From RHLJ01 sp965212165 (GTDB taxonomy: Bacteria > Bacteroidota > Rhodothermia > Balneolales > Balneolaceae), in contig OZ243096.1 in the NCBI GenBank assembly GCA_965212165.1, positions 2,232,001-2,296,000 on the forward strand: a DNA stretch of 64,000 nt. The letters are read 5' to 3'. The position numbers were made by a program, and so were the translations under genes. Below are positions 1 to 8,752 of this stretch, in pieces. How positions within the stretch are numbered: the first letter of the stretch is position 1; each line of letters opens with the position of its first letter. The notes below the pieces were generated by a model. It saw only the letters and a program-made list of their open reading frames with translations. It ran no database searches and was not told the DNA's origin.

Positions 1-2
1 AT

Positions 3-1613
3 ATTGCTTCCTTGTTTTTACAGGTTGATCAACCTGAGGTAGCAATTATAAATTACAAAGAAGCTATTTCGAACTTTAATAAGATTAATGATCTATCAGG
101 GTTGGAGCGTGCATATAATGATCTAGCTACAACATATTCAGAACTTGAAAGATTTCAAGAGTCGCTCTACTACTTTCAATTACAATCTAGTTTAAAGGAT
201 AGTTTAGTTTCAGTTCAAACCAATAAGCAAATCGCAGAACTACAGACTCAGTATGAATCTGAAAAACAAAAACAAGAAATTTTGTTACTTAACGAGCGCT
301 CTTTAATGCAAGAGTCTCAAATAAATCAACAATCAAAAATTCGAAACCTACTAATACTTATTACAGTTCTGCTGTTTGGACTAGCCTTTGTTCTTTATCG
401 AAGTAATAAATCGAGAAAAAAAGCGAATACACTTCTGATCGAAAAAAATAGAAAAATTGAAGAAGCTGCTGAATTGAAATCTCAATTCTTATCGGTTTTG
501 AGTCATGAAATTAGAACACCAATGAATGCGGTTGTAGGAATGACAAATCTTTTGGTACATGAAAATCCAAGAGAGGATCAGAAAAAATACCTGGATACAC
601 TTTTATACTCTTCGAATAATTTACTATCCATTGTTAATGATGTTTTAGATTATTCTAAAGCTGAAGCAGGCAAAATAACTCTAGAAAATATTGAATTCAG
701 ATTGCTTTTCCTTTTATCAAACCTTCATCAGTCTTTTTATAACCAATCTGTACAAAAGGAAGTCTACTTAAAAATTGAACATGATGATAAGATTCCAGAA
801 GTACTTAAAGGGGACCCAACTCGCCTAACTCAAATATTGAGTAACCTAATTTCTAATGCTCTTAAATTTACTGAAAATGGTTCTGTAATCGTTCAGGTTT
901 CACTAGAAGATCAATCAGAAGAATTTGTAGAAGTAAGTTTTAAAATAATTGATACAGGCATTGGGATAGCTTTTGATAAGCAAGAATCGATTTTCGAAAG
1001 TTTCATTCAAGCAGATAAGGATATCCATAGGAAATATGGTGGAACAGGACTTGGATTACCAATTACAAAAAATCTTGTAGAACTGTTTGGAAGCACTATT
1101 AAATTAGTAAGTACTGAAGGAAAGGGAAGTACATTTTCATTTTCTATTACATTTGAGAAAGGAGAGCTTAAAAATACTTTAAAGTCACGTGAAATTGATA
1201 TTAATACGTTCGAAGTATTTGAAAACATAAACGTACTTTTAGTTGAAGATAATCCAGTAAATATTCAAGTTATAAAGCTATTTCTAAAGAAATGGGGAAT
1301 TGATCCAACTATTGCGTTAAATGGGGAATATGCTCTTGAATATGTTAAAGAGGAAGATTTTGATATAATTCTGATGGATTTACATATGCCGATTATGGAT
1401 GGTTATAAGGCGACTGAGCAAATTCGAGAATTGGAAAAAGAATTAAATAGAAACACACCAATAATAGCGATTACGGCATCAAATGTTTTTGAAGAACATA
1501 CACTAGCCTATGAATCTGGAGTAAATGAAATTGTTCCTAAACCTTTCGAACCTTATCAACTTCACCAAACAATTTTAAAGTACATCAAAAAGGATGGTAT
1601 CAAGTTGAATTAA
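3..1613 (+). CDS. Hybrid sensor histidine kinase with TPR region, 5' truncated by window
   Basis: Signal transduction kinase that autophosphorylates and passes phosphate to its own receiver domain. The frame is open to the window edge, so the true start lies upstream; the first possible internal start is TTG at 12. Counting from that TTG: a TPR-like helical stretch (about 10-65), coiled coil (65-105), one membrane helix (112-129), a second coil, HisKA with the H-box SHEIRTP (phospho-acceptor His165), HATPase_c with an N-box (about 277-286) and glycine boxes DTGIGIA and GGTGLGLP, and a C-terminal receiver domain with phospho-acceptor Asp456 in LMDLHMP and Lys510 in PKPF. All catalytic residues are present. 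The TPR-TM-HK-REC order is common in Bacteroidota-type genomes, where the missing N-terminus usually carries more TPRs and a signal peptide. Its stimulus cannot be inferred, and no DNA-binding response regulator lies next to it here. Confidence 0.93.
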   Translation: MASLFLQVDQPEVAIINYKEAISNFNKINDLSGLERAYNDLATTYSELERFQESLYYFQLQSSLKDSLVSVQTNKQIAELQTQYESEKQKQEILLLNERSLMQESQINQQSKIRNLLILITVLLFGLAFVLYRSNKSRKKANTLLIEKNRKIEEAAELKSQFLSVLSHEIRTPMNAVVGMTNLLVHENPREDQKKYLDTLLYSSNNLLSIVNDVLDYSKAEAGKITLENIEFRLLFLLSNLHQSFYNQSVQKEVYLKIEHDDKIPEVLKGDPTRLTQILSNLISNALKFTENGSVIVQVSLEDQSEEFVEVSFKIIDTGIGIAFDKQESIFESFIQADKDIHRKYGGTGLGLPITKNLVELFGSTIKLVSTEGKGSTFSFSITFEKGELKNTLKSREIDINTFEVFENINVLLVEDNPVNIQVIKLFLKKWGIDPTIALNGEYALEYVKEEDFDIILMDLHMPIMDGYKATEQIRELEKELNRNTPIIAITASNVFEEHTLAYESGVNEIVPKPFEPYQLHQTILKYIKKDGIKLN

Positions 1614-1626
1614 ACAACTTGTAATC

Positions 1627-1657
1627 TTTGCTCTATGCTTAAAGATTACTATCTTTG
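1627..1657 (+). promoter_or_regulatory. Bacteroidota-type promoter for the metH-metF operon
   Basis: TTTG (1627-1630), a 19-nt spacer and TATCTTTG (1650-1657) match the Bacteroidota consensus TTTG-N19-21-TAnnTTTG exactly. It sits just before the SAM riboswitch. The upstream box lies inside a 9-bp perfect inverted repeat (1621-1629 with 1641-1649), which could also serve as the end of the kinase transcript, although no T-tract of normal length follows. Confidence 0.7.
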
Positions 1658-1672
1658 TACTTTAATTAATGA

Positions 1673-1812
1673 CTTATTAAGAAAGACTGAGGGAATGGGC
1701 CCGTAGAAGTCTTGGCAACCGATCCGACAGCTGTCGGAGAAAGGTGCCAAATCCCACTCAGCTATTTGCTGGGAAAAATAAGTGAACTTTTCCGTCACTC
1801 TTTGTTAATAAG
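1673..1812 (+). promoter_or_regulatory. SAM-I (S-box) riboswitch
   Basis: The region carries the conserved S-box core: GAGGGAATGGGCCC, then GGCAACC, then GGTGCCAAATCCC. Helices can be drawn by eye. P1 is CTTATTAA (1673-1680) with TTAATAAG (1805-1812). P2 is CTGAGGGA with TCCCACTCAG. P3 is the perfect hairpin CCGACA/TGTCGG. A GTGA/TCAC hairpin takes the P4 position. The 3' strand of P1 ends 12 nt before the metH GTG start, and I see no separate terminator hairpin with a U-tract, so control by access to the start region is more likely than attenuation (inference). High SAM would repress methionine synthase and MTHFR synthesis. Confidence 0.9.
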
Positions 1813-1824
1813 CAAATCAACACA

Positions 1825-2838
1825 GTGAATAGAGTGGATATTAGAAAACAATTAGAGGATCGTGTCTTAGTTCTTGATGGAGCAATGGGAACTATGATAC
1901 AACGATACACGCTAGATGAGAAAGATTTTCGTGGAACACGTTTTTTGGATTCTAAAGTAGACCTTAAAGGAAATAACGATTTACTATCAATAACTCGTCC
2001 TGAAATAATTCAAGAGATTCATGAATTGTATTTAGAAGCTGGAGCAGATATTGTTGAAACTAATACCTTCAGTGGTACTACTATTGCTCAGGCTGATTAT
2101 CACTTAGAGGATGCTGTTTATGATATAAATTTTGAGTCAGCCAGAATAGCTCGTATTGCTTGTGATAAGTTTACAAAGTTGAACCCTGAAAAACCACGCT
2201 TCGTGGCTGGTGCAATGGGACCAACTAACAAAACAGCGTCTATGTCACCAAATGTTTCTGATCCAGGCTTTAGAGCTGTTAGCTTTGATGAATTGGCAAT
2301 TGCATATAAAGAACAAGCTAAAGGATTAATTGACGGTGGTTCTGATATGTTACTTATTGAGACGGTATTTGATACGTTAAATGCAAAAGCGGCAATATTT
2401 GGAGTACTTGAATTGTATGAAGAAATTGGAAAAGAACTTCCTATTATGATTTCAGGTACTATTACAGATGCTAGTGGAAGAACTCTTTCTGGACAAACCG
2501 TAGAAGCTTTTTTGATTTCTCTTTCTCATGCTCCTTTGTTGAGCATTGGTTTGAATTGTGCGCTTGGTGCAAAACAGCTGAAGCCCTATTTACAAACTCT
2601 TTCAAAATATTCGCCCAATTTTATAAGTGTCTATCCGAATGCTGGTTTACCAAATGAATTTGGTGAATACGATCAAGGACCTGAAGAAATGGCTGATCAA
2701 GTAAAAGCGTTTTTAGATGATAAGTTGGTTAATATTCTTGGTGGTTGTTGTGGTACTACTCCCGATCATATTAAAAAAATGGCAGATCTTGCTTCTGAAT
2801 ATTCACCAAGAATTTTAAAAGAAGTAGCTGTAGTATAA
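1825..2838 (+). CDS. metH: Methionine synthase, homocysteine-binding subunit (split MetH, N-terminal part)
   Basis: 337-residue homocysteine S-methyltransferase domain, equal to the first quarter of standard cobalamin-dependent MetH (about 1200 aa). It activates homocysteine thiolate through zinc. The N-terminal DGAMGTMIQ motif and the three zinc cysteines, Cys245 in GLNCALGA and Cys308/Cys309 in GGCCGTTPDH, are all present. A GTG start at 1825 is used, since no ATG gives a full-length domain; a second GTG at 1834 is possible. The stop overlaps the next start by one base (TAATG), so the two halves are probably made by coupled translation and act together. A two-gene MetH is known in Bacteroidota, so this is a lineage trait rather than a frameshift. 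It is controlled by the SAM riboswitch just upstream. Confidence 0.93.
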   Translation: MNRVDIRKQLEDRVLVLDGAMGTMIQRYTLDEKDFRGTRFLDSKVDLKGNNDLLSITRPEIIQEIHELYLEAGADIVETNTFSGTTIAQADYHLEDAVYDINFESARIARIACDKFTKLNPEKPRFVAGAMGPTNKTASMSPNVSDPGFRAVSFDELAIAYKEQAKGLIDGGSDMLLIETVFDTLNAKAAIFGVLELYEEIGKELPIMISGTITDASGRTLSGQTVEAFLISLSHAPLLSIGLNCALGAKQLKPYLQTLSKYSPNFISVYPNAGLPNEFGEYDQGPEEMADQVKAFLDDKLVNILGGCCGTTPDHIKKMADLASEYSPRILKEVAVV

Positions 2839-5540
2839 TGAAACCAAATCCATTAAAGCTTAGCGGCCTCGAACCTCTTATAATTACCCCTGATTCAAAT
2901 TTCATAAATGTAGGTGAACGGACTAATGTTACGGGTTCTAAGCGATTCTTGAATCTTATTAAGGAAAGAGATTATACAACAGCCTTAGATGTTGCTTTGG
3001 ATCAAGTGCAGGGTGGAGCGCAAATCCTTGATGTGAACATGGATGAAGGAATGCTAGAAAGTGCCGAAGAAATGACGACTTTCTTACATTTAATCGCTTC
3101 AGAACCAGAGATTGCAAAGATTCCAATAATGATTGATTCCTCGAAGTGGGAAGTAATTGTTGCTGGACTAAAGTGTATTCAGGGTAAAGGAGTAGTTAAT
3201 TCTATTAGTTTAAAAGATGGAGAAGAAGAGTTTCTGCGAAAAGCTAAGATAGTACAACGTTTTGGAGCTGCTGTTATCTCAATGGCTTTTGATGAATTAG
3301 GTCAGGCTGATAATCTAGAACGAAGAAAAGAAATTTGTGGTCGATCTTATAAGCTATTAGTAGAAAAGGTGGGTTTCGACCCTTCTGATATTATTCTTGA
3401 TCCTAATATTTTCCCAGTTGCAACTGGAATGGAAGAGCATCGAAAAAACGCTCTTGATTTCTTTCTTGCTTCAAAGTGGATTCGTGAGAATCTACCTGGT
3501 GCTCATATTATCGGTGGAGTAAGTAATGTTTCATTTTCATTTCGAGGGAATAACCCAGTTCGTGAAGCTATGCATTCTGCATTTTTATATCATGCCATTC
3601 AACATGGTATGGATATGGGAATTGTGAACCCTACTCAACTCGAAATTTATGACAACATTCCTAAGGAATTACTTGAACGAGTTGAGGATGTTCTTTTAAA
3701 TCGACGAGATGATGCAACTGAGAGACTTCTTGAAATTGCCGATAAGTATAAGGGAACAGGTGAGAAGAAAGAGAAGGAGACCCAAGAATGGCGTGCTAGC
3801 TCTGTAGAGGAACGATTAAGTTATTCACTTATAAAAGGGGTAACAGAGTTTATTGAAGAGGACACAGAGGAAGCTAGGGCTAAATATGAAAGTCCACTTA
3901 CAGTAATTGAAGGTCCATTAATGGATGGAATGAATGTGGTAGGTGATCTTTTTGGTGCTGGAAAAATGTTTCTTCCTCAGGTTGTAAAAAGTGCTCGTGT
4001 AATGAAACAAGCAGTAGCTTATTTAACTCCATTTCTTGAAGAAGAGAAAGAAAAGAATAAGGATACAAGTCAACGCTCTAAAGTACTACTAGCTACAGTA
4101 AAAGGTGACGTTCATGATATTGGGAAGAATATTGTAGGTGTTGTATTGGCTTGTAACAACTTCGATATAGTTGATCTAGGAGTTATGGTTCCTACAGATA
4201 AAATTTTAGATGAAGCAGAGAAAGAGAAAGCTGATATTATTGGTTTAAGTGGATTAATAACTCCGTCTTTAGATGAAATGGTTGGAGTGGCCAAAGAAAT
4301 GCAAAAGCGTGGAATGACAACTCCATTATTAATCGGAGGAGCAACGACATCAAAAATACATACTGCTGTAAAGATTGATCAGAATTATTCATCACCAGTA
4401 GTTCATGTATTAGACGCATCTCGTTCAGTTTCAATTTGTACAGAGTTATTAAATGAAGGAAATCGAGAGAAGTTTGCTGCTGGAATCAAAAATGAATATT
4501 CAGTAATGCGCGAAGATCACAAAAATCGAACGAGTAGAAAATCGCACCTAAGCTTTGAAGCTGCTAAAAAGAATCGAACAAACATTGATTGGGAATCAAC
4601 TACCTATCATAAACCAAAGGAAATTGGAATAAAAGTTTTTAATGATGTTGACCTTTCAGAACTTCGTAAATTCATTGATTGGTCTCCGTTTTTTAGAACA
4701 TGGATGTTGACAGGTAAATACCCAGCTATATTGGAAGACAGTGTGGTAGGAGAACATGCTAGAGAGTTATTTAATGATGCTCAGATAATGCTGGATGAAC
4801 TTCTAGCAAATAAATCACTTCAAGCAAAATCTGTAATTGGCTTATTTCCAGCAAATAGTGTTGGAGAAGACATTATTGTATTTGAGGATGAATCCAGAAC
4901 GACTCAAAAAGCCAAGTTCCACTTTCTACGTCAACAAGCTGAGAAAAGATCAGGGCAACCAAATTCATCATTAGTCGATTATATAGCTCCATTAGATAGT
5001 GGGAAGAGTGATTACATTGGTATGTTTGCTGTCACTTCAGGGCTAGGAATCGAAAAAATAATTAAGAAATATGATGAAGCAAATGATGATTATAATTCGA
5101 TACTAGTTAAAGCTCTTGCTGATCGTTTAGCGGAAGCACATGCTGAATATTTGCACTATAAAATTCGGACAGATTTATGGGGGTTTTGTCCAGAAGAAAG
5201 TTTTGATAACGAGAAGTTTATTGAAGAAGAATATCAAGGGATTAGACCTGCACCTGGATATCCTGCTTGTCCTGACCATACTGAGAAAAGAACTTTATTC
5301 GATGTACTTGAGGTCGAAAAAAATACGGGTATTTCTTTAACAGAATCTTATGCAATGTATCCTGCAAGTTCAGTTAGTGGATTCTATTTTTCGCACCCTA
5401 AAGCAAGATATTTTGGTGTTGGGAAACTGAATAAAGATCAGATTATAGATTATGCAGAACGTAAAGGAGATACCATCGAAGAAATTGAGAAATGGTTGTC
5501 ACCAAATTTGGCTTATGAACCTAAGAAATTAAATAAATGA
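2838..5540 (+). CDS. metH: Methionine synthase, pterin/B12/reactivation part (split MetH, C-terminal part)
   Basis: 900-residue remainder of cobalamin-dependent methionine synthase. Domain order: pterin (methyltetrahydrofolate) binding at the N-terminus (NVGERTNVTGSKRF, about residues 24-37), the cap/B12-binding module with GDVHDIGKN supplying the cobalt ligand His426 and the later LLIGGATTS loop, then the C-terminal AdoMet reactivation domain with RTDLWGF and RPAPGYPACPDHTEK. It takes methyl from methyl-THF to cob(I)alamin and on to homocysteine held by the upstream subunit. The ATG shares one base with the upstream stop. No domain is missing once the two ORFs are added together. metF follows after 74 bp, which links methyl-THF supply and use. 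Confidence 0.95.
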   Translation: MKPNPLKLSGLEPLIITPDSNFINVGERTNVTGSKRFLNLIKERDYTTALDVALDQVQGGAQILDVNMDEGMLESAEEMTTFLHLIASEPEIAKIPIMIDSSKWEVIVAGLKCIQGKGVVNSISLKDGEEEFLRKAKIVQRFGAAVISMAFDELGQADNLERRKEICGRSYKLLVEKVGFDPSDIILDPNIFPVATGMEEHRKNALDFFLASKWIRENLPGAHIIGGVSNVSFSFRGNNPVREAMHSAFLYHAIQHGMDMGIVNPTQLEIYDNIPKELLERVEDVLLNRRDDATERLLEIADKYKGTGEKKEKETQEWRASSVEERLSYSLIKGVTEFIEEDTEEARAKYESPLTVIEGPLMDGMNVVGDLFGAGKMFLPQVVKSARVMKQAVAYLTPFLEEEKEKNKDTSQRSKVLLATVKGDVHDIGKNIVGVVLACNNFDIVDLGVMVPTDKILDEAEKEKADIIGLSGLITPSLDEMVGVAKEMQKRGMTTPLLIGGATTSKIHTAVKIDQNYSSPVVHVLDASRSVSICTELLNEGNREKFAAGIKNEYSVMREDHKNRTSRKSHLSFEAAKKNRTNIDWESTTYHKPKEIGIKVFNDVDLSELRKFIDWSPFFRTWMLTGKYPAILEDSVVGEHARELFNDAQIMLDELLANKSLQAKSVIGLFPANSVGEDIIVFEDESRTTQKAKFHFLRQQAEKRSGQPNSSLVDYIAPLDSGKSDYIGMFAVTSGLGIEKIIKKYDEANDDYNSILVKALADRLAEAHAEYLHYKIRTDLWGFCPEESFDNEKFIEEEYQGIRPAPGYPACPDHTEKRTLFDVLEVEKNTGISLTESYAMYPASSVSGFYFSHPKARYFGVGKLNKDQIIDYAERKGDTIEEIEKWLSPNLAYEPKKLNK

Positions 5541-5610
5541 AAGTCATCTTGAGTAAAGCACCGAATAATTTTAGATAAGATAATTCGCTTTCGCTCATTG
5601 AGATTCAAAG
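5541..5610. repeat. Degenerate intergenic repeat-like element between metH and metF
   Basis: The spacer contains GTCATCTTGAG near its start and TTCGCTTTCGCTCATTGAG near its end, with AT-rich arms (GAATAATT / ATAATTCG) between. This resembles worn copies of the palindromic intergenic repeats (GTCAT-CTGAGCGAA...TTCGCTCAG type) that are widespread in Bacteroidota-type genomes. The match is by recall and partial only. Confidence 0.4.
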
Positions 5611-5614
5611 AACT

Positions 5615-6571
5615 ATGAAAGTAACAGACTATTTTACAAAGGCAGACGGAAAAGCACTATTCACCTTCGAGGTATTACCACCATTAAAAGGTCAAAATAT
5701 TCAGACTTTGTTTGATCATATTGATCCTTTGATGGAATTCAACCCTCCATTTATTGATGTAACCTATCACAGAGAAGAATATATCTACAAGAAGCATGAG
5801 AATGGACTTCTTGAACGAAAATCGGTACGTAAAAGACCTGGAACAGTTGGGATGTGTGCAGCTATTCAAAATCATTATAAAGTTGATGCTGTTCCTCACA
5901 TTATTTGTGGAGGTTTTACAAAAGAAGAAACAGAGAATGCACTCATTGATTTAAACTTCTTAGGAATTGATAATGTATTAGTTCTTCAGGGAGATGTTAG
6001 GAAACCAGATCGCATATTTGTTCCCGAATCTGATGGACATGCATATGCATCAGAACTACTTAGTCAGGTTGTGGACTTAAATAATGGAATTTTCTTAGAT
6101 GAGGAAATAGAAAATGCAGCTCCCTCAGATTTTTGTATAGGTGTTGCAGGGTATCCTGAGAAACATACTACAGCTCCGAATATGGAAACCGATTTGCGTT
6201 ACCTCAAGCAAAAAGTAGATGAGGGAGCAGACTATATTGTTACCCAGATGTTTTTCGATAATGAAAAGTATTTTGATTTTGTAAAGGCATGTAGAGAAGC
6301 TGGAATAAATGTACCGATAGTCCCTGGATTGAAACCTATAAATACAAAAAAGCAGATAACGTTACTTCCTGATTTATTTCATATAGATATTCCAGAAGCT
6401 CTTTCTCTTGAGTTGGAAAAATGTAAAGATAACGACGCCGCTCGTCAGATTGGAATCGAATGGGCAGTTCAACAATCTAAAGAACTTATAGAATTCGGCG
6501 TCCCAACTTTACATTACTACTCAATGGGCAAATCACTATCGGTTTATGAAGTAGCTAAAGAAGTATTTTGA
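5615..6571 (+). CDS. metF: Methylenetetrahydrofolate reductase
   Basis: 318-residue flavin-dependent MTHFR of normal bacterial length. It reduces 5,10-methylene-THF to 5-methyl-THF, the methyl donor for the MetH pair upstream. The N-terminal FEVLPPLKG holds the Glu of the family's F-E-x-x-P motif. Central HIICGGFT, LVLQGDVRKP and YIVTQMFFDN strands give the TIM-barrel FAD site. GLKPINTKKQ near residue 245 is the usual region before the C-terminal helices. The ATG at 5615 gives the expected N-terminus. It is likely in the same riboswitch-controlled transcript as metH, although a repeat-like spacer separates them. Confidence 0.95.
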   Translation: MKVTDYFTKADGKALFTFEVLPPLKGQNIQTLFDHIDPLMEFNPPFIDVTYHREEYIYKKHENGLLERKSVRKRPGTVGMCAAIQNHYKVDAVPHIICGGFTKEETENALIDLNFLGIDNVLVLQGDVRKPDRIFVPESDGHAYASELLSQVVDLNNGIFLDEEIENAAPSDFCIGVAGYPEKHTTAPNMETDLRYLKQKVDEGADYIVTQMFFDNEKYFDFVKACREAGINVPIVPGLKPINTKKQITLLPDLFHIDIPEALSLELEKCKDNDAARQIGIEWAVQQSKELIEFGVPTLHYYSMGKSLSVYEVAKEVF

Positions 6572-6664
6572 TTGTTTTTATCCAATAAGCTGTATTTAGA
6601 TCTTCTATTGGAAAAAACTGATATTTGAAATAGTTTTTAATTAACAAAAGTAATTCAAAAGTTT

Positions 6665-7312
6665 TTACTTACCGCCAATCCAAACACCACCATGTTTAAA
6701 AGAATAATACTCTTTGATTTCGGAATCCGGATTATCCTCGGTAAGCCTTCGATGAGGCTTTTTTAAGCGCTTTTTAAACCACCTTCTAGTATCATAAAAA
6801 TCTTTATCAGATTCATAATCTTCTATTTCACCAATCGAAGTATTGTTGTAATGCTCTTCATCTAAAGCATACTCCCAATTCAAAATTTCCATACTTTTTT
6901 TATGAATTCCATAGCTATCCAGATTGATTTCTCTTTGTTCTTCTGGCTTATAAAAGGTTGAATCATAAAAATCTAAAAATGGTCCAATTGCACATACTAC
7001 CTGTGATTTTGAAAATCGCATATCATATAACCAAATTTTCAAGTAATACTCTTGATTTAATTTGTCAAGTGTAGTTTTCCAGCTAGTATAAATATCAAGT
7101 AAACCACTAAGAATATGAGCTCTTATTTTACCTTTTGGTTCAGGGTATTTAGAATTTAAAAAGGAAATATTAGAATATGGTTCAACCCAAATTTTAGTAA
7201 AATCCCGGTTCTGAGATAATAGATTATCCAGATCAAGCTTCTTATTTTTAACCTTCCAATATTCAATATTTTGCAGAACTCGATTATTACCGCGTATTTT
7301 TTTAGTTCTCAA
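6665..7312 (-). CDS. Conserved hypothetical protein, possibly DUF3916
   Basis: 215-residue soluble protein with no signal peptide or membrane helix. It starts with a basic segment (RTKKIRGNNR) and has a middle region (about 60-115) that resembles DUF3916 as I remember it: a helix after an N-S-K motif, then a strand such as LKIWLYDMRFSKSQVV. This assignment is tentative. The C-terminus is strongly charged (WFKKRLKKPHRR) and ends in GGVWIGGK. No catalytic motif stands out. It starts 11 bp after the Gfo/Idh/MocA gene and is probably the last gene of that minus-strand operon, but nothing in its sequence ties it to sugar metabolism. Confidence 0.6.
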   Translation of the reverse strand: MRTKKIRGNNRVLQNIEYWKVKNKKLDLDNLLSQNRDFTKIWVEPYSNISFLNSKYPEPKGKIRAHILSGLLDIYTSWKTTLDKLNQEYYLKIWLYDMRFSKSQVVCAIGPFLDFYDSTFYKPEEQREINLDSYGIHKKSMEILNWEYALDEEHYNNTSIGEIEDYESDKDFYDTRRWFKKRLKKPHRRLTEDNPDSEIKEYYSFKHGGVWIGGK

Positions 7313-7323
7313 TATTCAAATAC

Positions 7324-8664
7324 TTAGTCGAGTGAATACCCTTTTCTATATTCTCTACTAAGCATTGAGTTAGCTATCTGATCACCTTTAAATTTTTCAG
7401 TTTCAGGATTCCAATAAAGCGGTCTACCAAGCTCATAGGCTATATTTGCGATATTACATATCGTTGCGGTTCTATGTCCAATTTCGATATCAGCAACTGG
7501 CTTAGTTCTATTTTTGATTGCATCAATCCAATCCTGATAATGGTTATCGCTTCTGTATAATTTGATTTCACTATCACCAATTTCTTTGGACAGCAAGGTT
7601 GGGTCTGAAGGTTCCAAAAACTGTCTACTTATATCTAAACTTCCTTCAGTTCCAATAAAACGGACAGCATTTCCACGACCAAAGTCTTCATGTACCATTT
7701 CTATACCATTCGCATAATTAAACTTAAGTCCTCGTGTAGCATTATTTTGTGATGGAGGTATAAATTCAACTGGGCCACTATCATCCATTCCAAGTCCCCA
7801 TTGTGCGATATCAAACATATGAGCTCCCCAATCAGTAACTCCGCCACCGCCAAACTCTCTATATCGTCTCCACATTGGATAATTATCCCAAGGGTAGGGA
7901 GGAGCAAGTTCATTATTGTATTCGACAAATGGAGATGGACCAATCCAAAGATCCCAATCTAAACTCTCTGGAAGAGGTTGTTTTGGTAAGTTATAAGGAA
8001 CCGCAGGGTTGCCTACATTTACTTTTACTTCCTTGATTTCACCTAGGTATCCATTTCGAACAAGTTCACAAGCTTTCCAGAAATTACTCCAAGAGCGTTG
8101 CATACTTCCTGTTTGGGCAACTCGATTATTATTTCTAGTGGCATCTACCATTGCTCTTCCTTCTTCAATAGTAAGAGAAAGTGGTTTTTCACAATATAAG
8201 TCTTTACCTGCATTCAAAGCCTTAATAGCTGGTATCGCATGCCAATGATCAGGAGTGCAAACTATAACGGCATCAATATCTTCTCTGGATATTATTTCTT
8301 CATAATCGTGATAAGCTTCACAGCCATTATAGCTTTCAACACCTGAAGCTTCGGCATATTTAGCATTTACCCATTCTTTAAATTTATCTCTTTTAATAGA
8401 ATCTACATCACAGTTTGCTATAATTTGAGCTTCTTTTAATGGAATAAAAGGATTTGCAAGTATAGTCCCTTGTTTACCATTTCCAATAAATCCAATCGTA
8501 ATCTTATCACTTGGAGCAGTATAACCCGGACCACCTAAAACAAAACGAGGAACAATAGAAATTGAGGCAATTCCTAGTGCTGTTTTTTTGAGAAAGTCTT
8601 TTCTAGATTGCGCGATTTTGGTAGTTATTTTTTTTGCCGATTTATTAGGTTTCTCAGACTTCAT
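7324..8664 (-). CDS. Gfo/Idh/MocA family oxidoreductase with export-type leader
   Basis: 446-residue NAD(P)-dependent dehydrogenase of the glucose-fructose oxidoreductase/inositol dehydrogenase family. A Rossmann motif (IGFIGNGKQG, about 57-66) follows a leader of some 48 residues. The EKP motif (159-161), which carries the catalytic lysine, and the C-terminal-domain motif DWGAHMFDIAQW are present. The leader SRKDFLKKTALGIASIS looks like a Tat signal (S-R-x-F-L-K), but the second arginine is lysine, as is common in Bacteroidota members of this group; export is inferred. Members of this subfamily usually oxidise or remodel sugars in the periplasm, and the substrate here is unknown. It lies downstream of a beta-helix carbohydrate-active-like protein and a LacI regulator, which supports a polysaccharide role. 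Confidence 0.88.
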   Translation of the reverse strand: MKSEKPNKSAKKITTKIAQSRKDFLKKTALGIASISIVPRFVLGGPGYTAPSDKITIGFIGNGKQGTILANPFIPLKEAQIIANCDVDSIKRDKFKEWVNAKYAEASGVESYNGCEAYHDYEEIISREDIDAVIVCTPDHWHAIPAIKALNAGKDLYCEKPLSLTIEEGRAMVDATRNNNRVAQTGSMQRSWSNFWKACELVRNGYLGEIKEVKVNVGNPAVPYNLPKQPLPESLDWDLWIGPSPFVEYNNELAPPYPWDNYPMWRRYREFGGGGVTDWGAHMFDIAQWGLGMDDSGPVEFIPPSQNNATRGLKFNYANGIEMVHEDFGRGNAVRFIGTEGSLDISRQFLEPSDPTLLSKEIGDSEIKLYRSDNHYQDWIDAIKNRTKPVADIEIGHRTATICNIANIAYELGRPLYWNPETEKFKGDQIANSMLSREYRKGYSLD

Positions 8665-8752
8665 CTCGTATTTATTTTCTTAGTGTTAATATTTTAAAGT
8701 GAAAAAAAGAGACGGGATTTCAAAGAAATAGATAAAGAAAATTGAGTTAATA

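Noticed and set aside
1621..1649. 9-bp inverted repeat after the histidine kinase as a terminator
   Set aside because: Stem is AT-rich and is followed by a promoter box rather than a T-tract, so I list it only as part of the promoter region.
2836..2840. Frameshift breaking a single metH gene
   Set aside because: Both ORFs carry complete domains at their borders, and the two-gene form is known in related bacteria.
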